From Alkalihalobacillus sp. YIM B00296 (GTDB taxonomy: Bacteria > Bacillota > Bacilli > Bacillales > Fictibacillaceae): 64,000 nt of DNA. A model generated the notes under the pieces. The model saw only the letters and a list, made by a program, of their open reading frames with translations, was not told the origin of the DNA and ran no database searches. The stretch's first letter is position 1; each line of letters begins with the position of its first letter. Positions 46,663-54,964 of the stretch are shown piece by piece. The stretch spans positions 62,001 to 126,000 of the forward strand of contig NZ_JAIBLJ010000004.1 in assembly GCF_020179385.1 (NCBI RefSeq). Reading direction: 5' to 3'. The position numbers and the translations under genes are program-made.

Positions 46663-46977
46663 TTATCGTTTCATAATATCCATCTCATCTACGTTCACCG
46701 TTTTGCGGTTACGGTAAAGGGCGATCAGGATTGCCAGCCCAACCGCAGCTTCAGCAGCAGCGACGGTAATCGTAAACAAGGAGAAAATTTGTCCTGTAAT
46801 ACTCGGATTGATGCCATACTTTGCAAAGGCGACGAGGTTGATATTCACCGCATTCAGCATCAATTCGATGGAAATCAAAACGATGACAGCGTTCCGCTTT
46901 GTCAACGCTCCGAATAATCCAATACAAAAGAGGATCAGAGCAAGCACGAGATAAACGGATAATGGCACACTACTCAT
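46663..46977 (-). CDS. nuoK: Complex I subunit NuoK
   Basis: A 104-residue three-helix membrane subunit with the conserved glutamates in [17 protein letters not shown] and [17 protein letters not shown], part of the proton path. The ATG at 46977 follows AAGGGGGCAG; the longer reading starts inside nuoJ. It overlaps the nuoJ end by 8 bp. Confidence 0.95.
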   Translation of the reverse strand: MSSVPLSVYLVLALILFCIGLFGALTKRNAVIVLISIELMLNAVNINLVAFAKYGINPSITGQIFSLFTITVAAAEAAVGLAILIALYRNRKTVNVDEMDIMKR

Positions 46978-47491
46978 TGTCCTCTGCCCCCTTATCCTTA
47001 TCATCCCGTTTTGCCAATATGATCGCCCCGACGAGTGCGACGAGCAGCAAGACAGAGGTCAATTCAAATGGAATGACATATTTGGAATAAAGGGCGATCC
47101 CGATTTTTTCCGTATTATCAACATGCAAATCGGCCGCCTGTTCCCCAAAGCTTAAATCGTTGATCTGGAAGAACATGACGACGAAGAAGGCTACAATTCC
47201 TGTCAAAACCAGAATCATTCTCGGTGCACCGATTTTCGTTTCAGTTTTATCATCGTGACGAGTAAGCATGATTCCGAAGAGCATGATGATCGTGATTGCA
47301 CCCGAATAGATGAGAACCTGTACAAAGGCCACGAATTCCGCTGACAGCATCACGTATAATCCCGCGATCGACAGGAACGTAAAGACGAGGGCGATCACCA
47401 TATGGACGACCTTTGTCAAGTTCAGCATGAGGATGCCGCTTCCGATTGCAACGAGTGCAAGAACAAAGAATAAGATCAATTCACCATTCAT
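46970..47491 (-). CDS. nuoJ: Complex I subunit NuoJ
   Basis: A 173-residue membrane subunit with five helices. The third helix holds the family motif [21 protein letters not shown], which in known structures contains the pi-bulge linked to coupling. It overlaps nuoI by 4 bp and nuoK by 8 bp. Confidence 0.94.
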   Translation of the reverse strand: MNGELILFFVLALVAIGSGILMLNLTKVVHMVIALVFTFLSIAGLYVMLSAEFVAFVQVLIYSGAITIIMLFGIMLTRHDDKTETKIGAPRMILVLTGIVAFFVVMFFQINDLSFGEQAADLHVDNTEKIGIALYSKYVIPFELTSVLLLVALVGAIILAKRDDKDKGAEDNE

Positions 47492-47907
47492 ACCTTATTC
47501 TCCTTTCTTACGTTCGTGTCGTTTTCATCGAGCCATTCAAGGTTTTTGAAGAGCTCATCGCGGCTGTATTCTGCCAGTTCGAAATTGTTCGTCATGACAA
47601 TCGCTTCGGTCGGACAGACTTCTGTACAAAGGTCACACAGAATACATATTTCAAAATTGATATCATACGTATCGATGATTTTCCCTTTTTTATTCGGATC
47701 AGGGTGCTTCTTGCCTGTCAATTCGATACAGTCTGTCGGGCAGATGTTCGCACATTGGTTACAGACGATGCATTTCTCCGGGTAAAATTTCTGGATTCCC
47801 CGAAAACGATCGGGCATCTCAAGCGGTTCATCCGGATACGAGTACGTCACATTCTGTTTCGTCATGTTTTTCAGTGTGTATTTTAACCCTTTTACGAGTC
47901 CTTTCAT
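47488..47907 (-). CDS. nuoI: Complex I subunit NuoI, 2x[4Fe-4S] ferredoxin-like
   Basis: A 139-residue peripheral subunit that relays electrons to NuoB through two 4Fe-4S clusters. Two CxxCxxCxxxCP motifs are intact: CIVCNQCANICP and CILCDLCTEVCP. Its N-terminal amphipathic helix (KGLVKGLKYTLKNM) docks to the membrane arm. In the absence of NuoEFG it may be the point where an external donor such as ferredoxin or another flavoprotein feeds electrons. Confidence 0.95.
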   Translation of the reverse strand: MKGLVKGLKYTLKNMTKQNVTYSYPDEPLEMPDRFRGIQKFYPEKCIVCNQCANICPTDCIELTGKKHPDPNKKGKIIDTYDINFEICILCDLCTEVCPTEAIVMTNNFELAEYSRDELFKNLEWLDENDTNVRKENKV

Positions 47908-47920
47908 TGTAATCCCTCCG

Positions 47921-48922
47921 TTAGAACCAGATTTCCTTGATCACCGCGCTGATAAAAATGTTTAGCAGTGCTAACGGCAAAAGTACTTTCCATCCAAATG
48001 ACATGAGCTGATCGGCACGCAAACGTGGCAATGTTGCACGTAACCATATCAGGAAGAAAACGATCAAGCTGAATTTCAATGCGAACCAGATGACTCCTGG
48101 GATGAATTCAAGATACGGGATCGGATTCCAACCACCGAGGAAAACGATCGTCGTGATCGATGCCATTGCGAATAAATAGACATATTCAGAGAGCATGAAG
48201 AAAGCCCATCTGAATCCTGAATATTCGACGTGATAACCCGCAACAAGCTCCGATTCCGCTTCCGGCAGGTCAAACGGTGTCCGGTTCAACTCTGCGACTG
48301 AAGTGATCATGAAGATCACGAACGCAAGCGGCTGTACGAATAAAAAGGCGATATTTTCTTGTGCCTCGACAATCTGGATCAAATTCAAACTTCCAGTAAG
48401 AAGGATGACTCCGATCACGGACATGACAAGAGGTACTTCATAGGAGATCATCTGTGCCGCGGAACGCATACCGCCTAACAGGGCGTATTTGTTATTTGAC
48501 GCCCAACCGCCCATCAATACCCCGATTGTCGAGATACCGGATATCGCAATATAATAAAGCAATCCGATCCCGATGTCGGAAAACCGGAGAGATTCTGAGA
48601 ACGGTATGACAGCAAGGACCATGAAGGCTGGTGCAAAAGCAATGACCGGTGCTAACATGAACAACGGTCTGTCTGCCGCTTTCGGAATAGTATCTTCTTT
48701 CAATAAAAGTTTCAGGACATCGGCTACCGTCTGGAGCAATCCGAAAGGACCGCCAACACGGTTCGGGCCTATACGGAGCTGCATGAACCCCATCACTTTA
48801 CGTTCGGCTAAGATAGCATATGTTACAAACCCTAGTACCATCATAAGTAAGCTTGCGCCGAGTCCGAAAAAGATCAGCGTGTTCGTCAGTGAAGGAGAGG
48901 AATAGAGCAATTCATCCATCAT
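47921..48922 (-). CDS. nuoH: Complex I subunit NuoH
   Basis: A 333-residue membrane subunit with eight helices that forms the quinone chamber. Landmarks: AERKVMGFMQLRIGPNRVGG in the first loop and ELNRTPFDLPEAESELVAGY in the middle loop, both hallmark quinone-site sequences. The start overlaps the nuoD stop (TGATG) and has GGGGAGG upstream. Confidence 0.96.
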   Translation of the reverse strand: MMDELLYSSPSLTNTLIFFGLGASLLMMVLGFVTYAILAERKVMGFMQLRIGPNRVGGPFGLLQTVADVLKLLLKEDTIPKAADRPLFMLAPVIAFAPAFMVLAVIPFSESLRFSDIGIGLLYYIAISGISTIGVLMGGWASNNKYALLGGMRSAAQMISYEVPLVMSVIGVILLTGSLNLIQIVEAQENIAFLFVQPLAFVIFMITSVAELNRTPFDLPEAESELVAGYHVEYSGFRWAFFMLSEYVYLFAMASITTIVFLGGWNPIPYLEFIPGVIWFALKFSLIVFFLIWLRATLPRLRADQLMSFGWKVLLPLALLNIFISAVIKEIWF

Positions 48923-50022
48923 CAGCCATCCACCTCCCCGAGTACGATGTCAATTCCGCCAAGGATGGTAATCAAGTTGGCGATGTTTTCACCTTGTAAA
49001 AGCTTCGGTAAGATCTGCAGGTTGTAGAAAGACGGTCTTCTGAACTTCAGACGATATGGTTCCTTCTTCCCTTGTGAGGCGATATAACAGCCGATTTCCC
49101 CTCTCGGCGATTCGATGCGGACATAGGTCTCACCTGCAGGCGGCTTGATGATCCTCGGAACCTTGGCCATGATTTCCCCTTCTTTCGGGAATTGCTCCAC
49201 AGCCTGCTCAACGATTTTGAGCGACTCTTCGATTTCTGCCATACGGCACTTATAGCGGGACCAGGCATCTCCGCCTTCAAATACAGGAACATCGAAGTCG
49301 AAGCGGTCATAGATGGAATACGGCTCCCTTTTGCGCAGATCCCAATCCATCCCTGTACAGCGGAGGTTTGCACCACTTAGCGAATAAGACAACGCTTCTT
49401 GTTTCGTATACTTTCCGACACCACGGACACGGTTCAGGAAGATTTCGTTCCCGCTGACAAGGTCGTGGTAGCCGGCAAGCTCTTTACGCATATGAGGGAT
49501 GAATTCTTCAACTTTCTCGATCCATCCTTCCGGCGCGTCCCATTTCACCCCTCCGACACGCATATAATTGAACGTCAGACGTGCTCCAGAAATTTCGTTA
49601 AGTAAATTGATGATCATCTCCCGCTCCCTGAATGCATATAAGAACGGGCTCAATGCACCGATATCAAGTAAATATGTACCAAACCATACGAGATGGCTCG
49701 CAATCCGGCCTAACTCCATCACAAGAACACGCAGATACTCCGCACGCTCAGGAATTTCCATATCCATCATCGTCTCGACCGCATGACAGAGGATGTAATT
49801 GTTCGTCATGGCCGAAAGATAGTCCATCCGGTCCGTATACGGAATAATTTGGGTATATTGCAGGTCTTCAGCGAGTTTTTCAGTTCCACGGTGGAGGTAA
49901 CCGATTACTGGTGTCGCTTCCTTGATGATTTCTCCATCGATTTTCAAAACGATCCGGAACACGCCATGGGTACTTGGATGCTGAGGCCCAACGTTAAGCA
50001 GCATTTCTTCTGTACGAATCAT
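48922..50022 (-). CDS. nuoD: Complex I subunit NuoD (49 kDa)
   Basis: A 366-residue subunit related to the large subunit of NiFe hydrogenases, forming the quinone-reduction site with NuoB. Motifs: GPQHPSTHGVFRIVLKIDGE (quinone-binding His), GYLHRGTEKLAEDL and the C-terminal DIVLGEVDG. It lacks the fused NuoC part seen in some enterobacteria; NuoC is separate here. Confidence 0.96.
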   Translation of the reverse strand: MIRTEEMLLNVGPQHPSTHGVFRIVLKIDGEIIKEATPVIGYLHRGTEKLAEDLQYTQIIPYTDRMDYLSAMTNNYILCHAVETMMDMEIPERAEYLRVLVMELGRIASHLVWFGTYLLDIGALSPFLYAFREREMIINLLNEISGARLTFNYMRVGGVKWDAPEGWIEKVEEFIPHMRKELAGYHDLVSGNEIFLNRVRGVGKYTKQEALSYSLSGANLRCTGMDWDLRKREPYSIYDRFDFDVPVFEGGDAWSRYKCRMAEIEESLKIVEQAVEQFPKEGEIMAKVPRIIKPPAGETYVRIESPRGEIGCYIASQGKKEPYRLKFRRPSFYNLQILPKLLQGENIANLITILGGIDIVLGEVDG

Positions 50023-50025
50023 GGG

Positions 50026-51096
50026 TCACACCTCCACATCGTATGGTTCATAGTCTTTTCGCATCGGGTATCCGACCCAATCATCGGGCATCAAAATCCG
50101 CGTTAAGTTCGGATGTCCGGTAAAACGGATACCAAGTAGATCAAAGGCTTCACGTTCAGGCCAATTTGCTCCAGGCCAGATCGGTGTCACCGAAGCAACC
50201 TCAGGATGGTCACGATCCAATTTCACTTTAACTGCAACCGGCTGGTTGTTTTTATACGAATAGAGATGGGCATAGACTTCCATATGCGTTTCAAAATCGG
50301 TCCCATGCAATTCACTTACATATTCAAAACTAAACTGTTCGTTATGTTTTAAGAATTCTGCCAGTTTATAAAAGCTCTCCCGTTTGGCGACCAGGGTAGG
50401 GACATCCTTTGCAAGTCTGTTAATATAGGAGTCTTCCAGGACCTCTTCACCAAGATTATCTTTGATCGTCTTCACGTATTTATCCAGAAGGGGTTGGTTA
50501 GGTGATGGTGTTTCCTCAGCTGGTTTAGCCGGTTTTGCTCCTGCTCCTTCAGCTGCAGATTTCGCTTTTGCAGCAGCGGCGGCTTTTGCTTTTGCGGCAG
50601 CGATCGCTTTCGCCTTTTCGTCGTCGCCCGCTCCACCAGCAGATTTAGCTGCTTTGGCTTTAGCGGCAGCGGCGGCTTTGGCCTTGGCAGCAGCAATTGC
50701 CTTGGCTTTCTCATCATCAGATACACCCGCTCCACCAGCAGTTTTTGCCTTTGCAGCTGCGGCGGCTTTGGCCTTTGCAGCGGCTGCAGCTTTGGCTTTA
50801 TCATCAGCGGATGCTGGAGCTTTTGGTTCTGCAACTTCGGCTTCCTTCGCCGTTTTCTTCTCGGCAGCCTTGCGTTTCGCTTCTTCAACTGCTTTCCGCT
50901 TGGCTTCCACCTTCTCCTCCTCGGTCATTTCGGAGAACGGCTTTTCAGCTGGCTTTTCGATTGTTCCCGATTCTCCTGCTTCCTTCGCCGCTTTCTTCTC
51001 GGCAGCCTTGCGTTTCGCTTCTTCGACTGCTTTCCGCTTGGCTTCCGCCTTCTCCTCCTCGGTCATTTCGGAGAATGGTTTCTCTTGATCGCTCAT
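50026..51096 (-). CDS. nuoC: Complex I subunit NuoC with long Lys/Ala-rich N-terminal extension
   Basis: A 356-residue protein whose last 155 residues are a normal NuoC (30 kDa) domain, with [20 protein letters not shown] and the signature [19 protein letters not shown], ending in [12 protein letters not shown]. The first 200 residues are a low-complexity, highly charged helix. A 32-residue unit starting [10 protein letters not shown] occurs twice (about 7-38 and 51-82), followed by three runs of [19 protein letters not shown]-like repeats. Such extensions are known in some Bacillaceae NuoC proteins but this one exceeds the domain in length. It overlaps nuoB by 4 bp. Confidence 0.93.
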   Translation of the reverse strand: MSDQEKPFSEMTEEEKAEAKRKAVEEAKRKAAEKKAAKEAGESGTIEKPAEKPFSEMTEEEKVEAKRKAVEEAKRKAAEKKTAKEAEVAEPKAPASADDKAKAAAAAKAKAAAAAKAKTAGGAGVSDDEKAKAIAAAKAKAAAAAKAKAAKSAGGAGDDEKAKAIAAAKAKAAAAAKAKSAAEGAGAKPAKPAEETPSPNQPLLDKYVKTIKDNLGEEVLEDSYINRLAKDVPTLVAKRESFYKLAEFLKHNEQFSFEYVSELHGTDFETHMEVYAHLYSYKNNQPVAVKVKLDRDHPEVASVTPIWPGANWPEREAFDLLGIRFTGHPNLTRILMPDDWVGYPMRKDYEPYDVEV

Positions 51097-51611
51097 TTAT
51101 CTGTCACCCGCTTTCCGGTCTTAGCTTCATAGCGGATTTTCTCTTGCAGTTTATTAATTCCATAGATTAATGCTGCTGGGTTCGGTGGGCATCCTGGAAT
51201 ATAGACATCAACAGGGACAACCTGATCGACACCTTTAACCACCGCGTACGATTTAATGTATGGACCGCCAGCGGTAGCGCATGAACCCATGGCAATAACC
51301 CATTTCGGTTCTGGCATCTGATCGTAGAGACGCTTTAAAACTGGAGCCATCTTTTTCGTTACTGTACCAGATACGATCATGACGTCAGATTGTCTTGGGG
51401 ATGTACGGAAAAAGGATCCAAATCGGTCCAAGTCGTAATGGGAGGCACCGGCTCCCATCATTTCAATCGCACAACAAGCTAACCCGAACGTGAGCGGCCA
51501 GAGGGAGTTACTTCTCGCCCATGCCTTTACCTGTTCGAGTGTGACAAAAAAAACATTTTTTGAGAGCTCTTGTCGTTCTTCTGGGGTGATCTGCTCCAAT
51601 TTTACATCCAT
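51093..51611 (-). CDS. nuoB: Complex I subunit NuoB
   Basis: A 172-residue subunit carrying the terminal 4Fe-4S cluster N2, which passes electrons to quinone. Cluster ligands are seen in [12 protein letters not shown] (tandem Cys), MGSCATAGG and IPGCPPNP. The ATG at 51611 (AGAAGGTG upstream) is favoured over 51632. It overlaps nuoA by 10 bp. Confidence 0.95.
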   Translation of the reverse strand: MDVKLEQITPEERQELSKNVFFVTLEQVKAWARSNSLWPLTFGLACCAIEMMGAGASHYDLDRFGSFFRTSPRQSDVMIVSGTVTKKMAPVLKRLYDQMPEPKWVIAMGSCATAGGPYIKSYAVVKGVDQVVPVDVYIPGCPPNPAALIYGINKLQEKIRYEAKTGKRVTDK

Positions 51612-51976
51612 TTTAACACCTTCTTCTTCCACGCATAGAGGAGGCCAATCAACAACATGACAATGAAGATCGCCATTTCGATCAACGCAAAGATCCCTAG
51701 TTTATCATAAGCGACAGCCCATGGGTATAAGAACACTGTTTCCACATCGAAAATAACGAACAGCAAGGCGAATATGTAGTAGCGGACGTTGTATTGGACC
51801 CAGCTTTGATGAAAGGGCTCTATACCACTTTCATAAGTTGTTTGTTTTTCTTCCGTCGGTTTTGCCGGCCGCAGAATCTTACCTGCAGTCAAAGCGACAA
51901 CTGGTAAAAGGATGCCTAAAAGCAGGAACATCAAAACGACCAGGTAATTGTTTTGATACAAGTGATAGAGCTCCAT
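51602..51976 (-). CDS. nuoA: Complex I subunit NuoA
   Basis: A 124-residue three-helix membrane subunit near the quinone site. Motifs: [20 protein letters not shown] and [18 protein letters not shown], the latter with the conserved Asp/Glu. It is the first gene of the nuo operon with GGGGAGGTATAT upstream of the ATG. Confidence 0.95.
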   Translation of the reverse strand: MELYHLYQNNYLVVLMFLLLGILLPVVALTAGKILRPAKPTEEKQTTYESGIEPFHQSWVQYNVRYYIFALLFVIFDVETVFLYPWAVAYDKLGIFALIEMAIFIVMLLIGLLYAWKKKVLKWM

Positions 51977-52120
51977 ATATACCTCCCCATCTGTCTATTT
52001 ATTCAAGGTCGATGTTTGAAATTTTTTAAAATTGTAATCGTTATCAATTATACCAAATACCAATTTTTGTGTCGACACGCTGACGGATAGTTGATAACCT
52101 GATTGTTCTTCAAAATACAA

Positions 52121-52240
52121 GGAGCTGCCCCCAAAGCTTACGTGTCAGACACCGCTAACATAACATTTTGCATCAAAACCACGTTAATTCTCAAAATGTT
52201 GTTGGGAACGGTGAGAGTCAGAAACTTATGGGACAGCCCA
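52121..52240. repeat. Imperfect 50-bp inverted repeat, MITE-like
   Basis: The left arm begins GGAGCTGCCCCC and the right arm ends GGGACAGCCC. Central arms CATTTTG and CAAAATG flank a 24-base loop, and the interior of the arms aligns imperfectly (CAGACACCGCTAACATAACA against its counterpart). No coding capacity. It could be a miniature inverted-repeat element or the relic ends of an insertion sequence in the insert between the nuo and atp operons. Confidence 0.6.
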
Positions 52241-52500
52241 TTTCTTCATATTATGCTCGATTGATTACTTTTATCTTACTATCTTGAAAGGTTTGTTTAA
52301 AGTGCCTTGCTAACTTTTTATATCTATTAAGCTCTGTTATTTACCATTGCTGATTTCTGCGAAGTCAACTCCCTTTCGGCGCAAGCCTCGCTCGATCCTC
52401 TCTTCAGGGTCTCGCCAGATTCGCTTTCCCTGAAGGAACACCGTATTTCGCTTTAAAAAACTTTAATACTAATCAACAATATCATTTAACAGCCCTTCTA
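52241..52500. other. Gene-free region with one hairpin
   Basis: No gene is visible. CTTCAGGG at 52402 pairs with CCCTGAAG at 52428. The surrounding GC-richer block (about 52365-52455) contrasts with the AT-rich flanks and may be part of a dispersed repeat. Confidence 0.4.
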
Positions 52501-52830
52501 TTATCTATTATTGGTGTTGCGAAAGTGCGCATTCAGCTGTCCGCGGATCATTTCTTCCCTCAATAAATCGTTTCTCTTTTTTTTCTCGGCTTTCATTTCC
52601 TTTTTTATTTCATTCGTTTGGACACCATCTTCTCGTTTATTCGCAATCTCCATAAGTGTTTCTACATCTGAAAATGAGTATTTACGCGTCCCTTTCACTG
52701 TTCTTTCTGGAAAAATTAGCTTTCGTTCTTCATAATAACGGATCTGACGTTCACTCAATCCCGTCAGCTCCTTGACTACGCCAATCACAATCACCTTTCT
52801 ATCCCTGTAAGAACCTTCATTAACAGACAA
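52501..52830 (-). CDS. tnrA: Nitrogen regulator TnrA (MerR family)
   Basis: A 109-residue MerR-type regulator that controls nitrogen-assimilation genes. The winged helix is at about 15-60 ([34 protein letters not shown]), followed by [16 protein letters not shown]. The C-terminus [13 protein letters not shown] closely matches the tail by which TnrA binds feedback-inhibited glutamine synthetase, separating it from GlnR, which has a longer tail. A TTG at 52830 is chosen because AAAGGAGGT lies 9 bases upstream and the length then matches TnrA (110 aa in B. subtilis). A perfect TnrA box lies upstream of its own promoter. Confidence 0.92.
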   Translation of the reverse strand: MSVNEGSYRDRKVIVIGVVKELTGLSERQIRYYEERKLIFPERTVKGTRKYSFSDVETLMEIANKREDGVQTNEIKKEMKAEKKKRNDLLREEMIRGQLNAHFRNTNNR

Positions 52831-52855
52831 TTTGGCAATACCTCCTTTCACCTTT

Positions 52856-52883
52856 ACTATACCTTTTCTGACGGTCTATTCAA
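52856..52883 (-). promoter_or_regulatory. Predicted sigma-A promoter of tnrA
   Basis: On the minus strand TTGAAT (52883-52878) and TATAGT (52861-52856) are separated by 16 bp. The start would be near 52849, placing TnrA box 1 at about -49. Confidence 0.65.
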
Positions 52884-52889
52884 GACATA

Positions 52890-52906
52890 TGTCAGATTTC
52901 CTTACA
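52890..52906. promoter_or_regulatory. TnrA/GlnR box 1
   Basis: TGTCAGATTTCCTTACA is a perfect match to the known consensus TGTNAN7TNACA. Centred at 52898, about 49 bp upstream of the predicted tnrA start, the position at which TnrA activates promoters in B. subtilis. Suggests positive autoregulation. Confidence 0.85.
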
Positions 52907-52922
52907 CACCAACGAAATTTAT

Positions 52923-52939
52923 TGTTATATTTTCTTACA
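52923..52939. promoter_or_regulatory. TnrA/GlnR box 2
   Basis: TGTTATATTTTCTTACA is another perfect consensus match, 33 bp (about three helical turns) from box 1. Its centre at 52931 is about 48 bp upstream of the predicted lrgA-like start, again the activating position. Confidence 0.88.
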
Positions 52940-52942
52940 GAA

Positions 52943-52972
52943 TTGATGAAATCCTATTTTACCCCCTATAAA
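52943..52972 (+). promoter_or_regulatory. Predicted sigma-A promoter of lrgAB-like operon
   Basis: TTGATG at 52943 and TATAAA at 52967 with an 18-bp spacer. The expected start near 52979 leaves only a short leader before the lrgA-like gene. Confidence 0.6.
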
Positions 52973-52991
52973 ATGGACCTAAAGATGTAAG

Positions 52992-53366
52992 GTGGTGTCC
53001 ACGATAATTCAGTTCCTTTGGCAGTTCACGCTAATTTCATCCGCCTTATTCCTTGGTTCTCTCATCGTTACGATATTTCACCTGCCTTTACCAGGCAGCA
53101 TCGCTGGAATGTTTCTGCTTCTTATTCTTCTATTGACAGGGCTGATCAAGCTTGATTGGGTGGAAAAAGCTGCGAATTTCCAGTTGCAACATATGACATT
53201 TTTGTTCATACCGCCTGTAATCAGCGCGATCGTATACATCCAGTTGATTGAAAAAGAACTATGGAAGCTATTTTTAATTCTCGGAATAAGCAGTATTTCC
53301 ATCATTCTAGCGACGGGTTTAGCTGTTGAATGGTATGAAAAATTCAGAAGGAGGCAAAAAAAATGA
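52992..53366 (+). CDS. LrgA/CidA family membrane protein
   Basis: A roughly 124-residue holin-like protein with four hydrophobic segments. PLPGSIAGMFLLLILLLTGL is the family signature, followed by the third and fourth helices. In relatives, LrgAB/CidAB modulate murein hydrolase export, and B. subtilis PftAB import pyruvate. The start is uncertain: AAGGTGG at 52988 would be best placed for a start near 53003, where only ATA and ATT codons occur, so GTG at 52992 or 52995 is used. It overlaps the LrgB-like gene by 4 bp. Located directly behind a TnrA box. Confidence 0.85.
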   Translation: MVSTIIQFLWQFTLISSALFLGSLIVTIFHLPLPGSIAGMFLLLILLLTGLIKLDWVEKAANFQLQHMTFLFIPPVISAIVYIQLIEKELWKLFLILGISSISIILATGLAVEWYEKFRRRQKK

Positions 53367-54055
53367 CTGTTATTTTCGGAAAAATTTTGTTTACGACTTT
53401 GGTCACCTATATTGCCTATTTGGGTGGATTGAAGATTTATAAAAAATACAATCGTAAAAGCTGGCTCAATCCTTTATATACGGTTTCACTTTTTCTGGTT
53501 TGTTTTCTTCCATTGTTACATGTCGATTATCAAAGCTATCAGGAGGGGGTGGATCTCTTTTCATTTTTGATGCAAACAGCGATCGTATCACTAGCAATAC
53601 CTTTATTCAAACAGTGGCCGGTGTTGAAAAGGAATATCAAGAAGATCGGAATAGCGATCGTATTCGGAAGTTTGGCTGGCTTGACAACAACACTCGCACT
53701 TGCCGGACTGTTTAAAATCAAAGCCGAAATGATCGCTTCCCTTACACCGAAGGCCGCTACGTTACCAATCGCTTTGTCGGTTTCAGACAAAATCGGCGGT
53801 GAAGCTTCGTTGACTGTCTTGTTCGTACTATCATCAGCAGTCTTTTCATTCATCTTCGGACCGAAAGTGCTGGAGCTTTTCAACATTACGAGTAAGGCAG
53901 CAAGAGGCCTGGCTATGGGGGCGGCTGCACAAGCACTCGGTGCAAGCAAATGCCTGCAGTGGGGAGAAGAAGAAGGCGCAATGGGAAGCGTCGGTATGAC
54001 AACGACCGCGATTTTCATATCCGTTTTGATTCCTGTATCCATTTTATTTATCTGA
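53363..54055 (+). CDS. LrgB/CidB family membrane protein
   Basis: A 230-residue partner of the LrgA-like protein, with about six to seven membrane helices. Family motifs: TPKAATLPIALSVSDKIGGE and the C-terminal ARGLAMGAAAQALGASKCLQ, LrgB hallmarks. Overlap by ATGA indicates coupling. With the LrgA-like protein it forms either a pyruvate uptake system or a holin-antiholin-like pair; the TnrA box suggests induction under nitrogen limitation. Confidence 0.9.
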   Translation: MTVIFGKILFTTLVTYIAYLGGLKIYKKYNRKSWLNPLYTVSLFLVCFLPLLHVDYQSYQEGVDLFSFLMQTAIVSLAIPLFKQWPVLKRNIKKIGIAIVFGSLAGLTTTLALAGLFKIKAEMIASLTPKAATLPIALSVSDKIGGEASLTVLFVLSSAVFSFIFGPKVLELFNITSKAARGLAMGAAAQALGASKCLQWGEEEGAMGSVGMTTTAIFISVLIPVSILFI

Positions 54056-54069
54056 AGAGGGTGATGATA

Positions 54070-54252
54070 ATGTCTGGTTACATTAGGAAAAGTTTGAATC
54101 GCGTAAAAGAATATTATATCAGCCAGCTCTTGAATGCCGGTCAGTACAAAACGAGCGATCGACAACTGTATGAACTGACCCTGAATGAGCTTGAAAGAGA
54201 ATTTAAGATGATGCAATTGAGGGAAATGCACAAAAGAAAGTATGGGCAGTGA
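54070..54252 (+). CDS. Fur-regulated basic protein-like (FbpA family)
   Basis: A 60-residue basic protein: MSGYIRKSLNRVKEYYIS then LLNAGQYKTSDRQLYELTLN, which is the FbpA-type motif (LI..G.YK....QLYELTL.EL). In B. subtilis Fbp proteins assist the FsrA small RNA in the iron-sparing response. GAGGGTGATGATA precedes the ATG and the gene follows lrgB by 14 bp, so it is likely in the same transcript. No Fur box was seen here, so the iron link is not supported locally; nitrogen control by TnrA is suggested instead. Confidence 0.75.
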   Translation: MSGYIRKSLNRVKEYYISQLLNAGQYKTSDRQLYELTLNELEREFKMMQLREMHKRKYGQ

Positions 54253-54270
54253 TAATAATATAGAAAAAGA

Positions 54271-54306
54271 AAAGTGCTCCGTCTTCAGGAGCACTTACCC
54301 TTTTAT
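54271..54306 (+). terminator. Intrinsic terminator after fbp-like gene
   Basis: AAGTGCTCC and GGAGCACTT pair around TCTTCA-like loop, followed by ACCCTTTTATT. Confidence 0.75.
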
Positions 54307-54408
54307 TACGCAAAAAGCGGCCATGTTTCTGTAAATTCCTCTATTAATTTTCTAAAACATCCGTTTAATAAATCAATATTTCCTAACTACCAGTTACCCG
54401 TTACCTGC

Positions 54409-54436
54409 AAAAAAAGAGCCACACGCAATGGCTCTA
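54409..54436 (-). terminator. Intrinsic terminator of chromate-transporter/ggt operon
   Basis: On the minus strand AGAGCC and GGCTCT flank a 9-base loop and run into seven T residues. Confidence 0.88.
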
Positions 54437-54964
54437 TAAAAATATTCCGCCATACACGAGGGCTCCTGCAATGACAAATGCGGGGTGAATCCGAAATCGT
54501 TCCAGAAATAGAAAGCTTGCTGCAATAAGCAGAATCGTTTGCAATAAACCTGCACCTTCATAGGAACTTACAAAAAACTGGTACGCCATTACACCTAGAA
54601 GGACAGCGATCGCCGGTCTAACCGTAATCGTCATCCGTTTTACTTTGTCTGAATCTTTGTATTTCATTAATATCTTTAGAAGTATGATCATCAAAATAAG
54701 TGATGGAGCAACAGTTGCGAAAATACCAACCAAGGCACCTATCCACCCAGCTTGAGCATAACCGATGTATCCGCCCATTTTCGTGGCGATTGGACCAGGT
54801 AGGGCATTCCCTAGTGCTAAAACCTCACTGAATTCCTGTGTTGACATCCATTCATACCTGTCAACCACTTCATTTTCGACCAATGGAATCGAGGCGGGAC
54901 CTCCGCCATATCCAAGGATTCCTGGTATGAAAAATGCTAAAAAGATTTTCCAGTATAATATCAT
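54434..54964 (-). CDS. Chromate transporter family protein, second half-size subunit
   Basis: A 176-residue membrane protein of the CHR family. The signature GYGGGPASIPLVENEVVDRY and LALGNALPGPIATKMGGYIGYAQAG are the conserved N-terminal CHR motifs. Half-size CHR proteins work as heterodimeric pairs with opposite membrane orientation; the partner is the preceding gene, overlapped by 4 bp. B. subtilis has such a pair (ywrA-ywrB), next to ywrD, the same arrangement as here. Transport of chromate or an analogue such as sulfate is inferred from the family. Confidence 0.88.
   Translation of the reverse strand: MILYWKIFLAFFIPGILGYGGGPASIPLVENEVVDRYEWMSTQEFSEVLALGNALPGPIATKMGGYIGYAQAGWIGALVGIFATVAPSLILMIILLKILMKYKDSDKVKRMTITVRPAIAVLLGVMAYQFFVSSYEGAGLLQTILLIAASFLFLERFRIHPAFVIAGALVYGGIFL

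Noticed and set aside
50462-51088. 208-residue Ala/Phe-rich open frame on the plus strand
   Set aside because: It is the antisense reading of the Lys/Ala repeat region of nuoC; low-complexity composition keeps the frame open.
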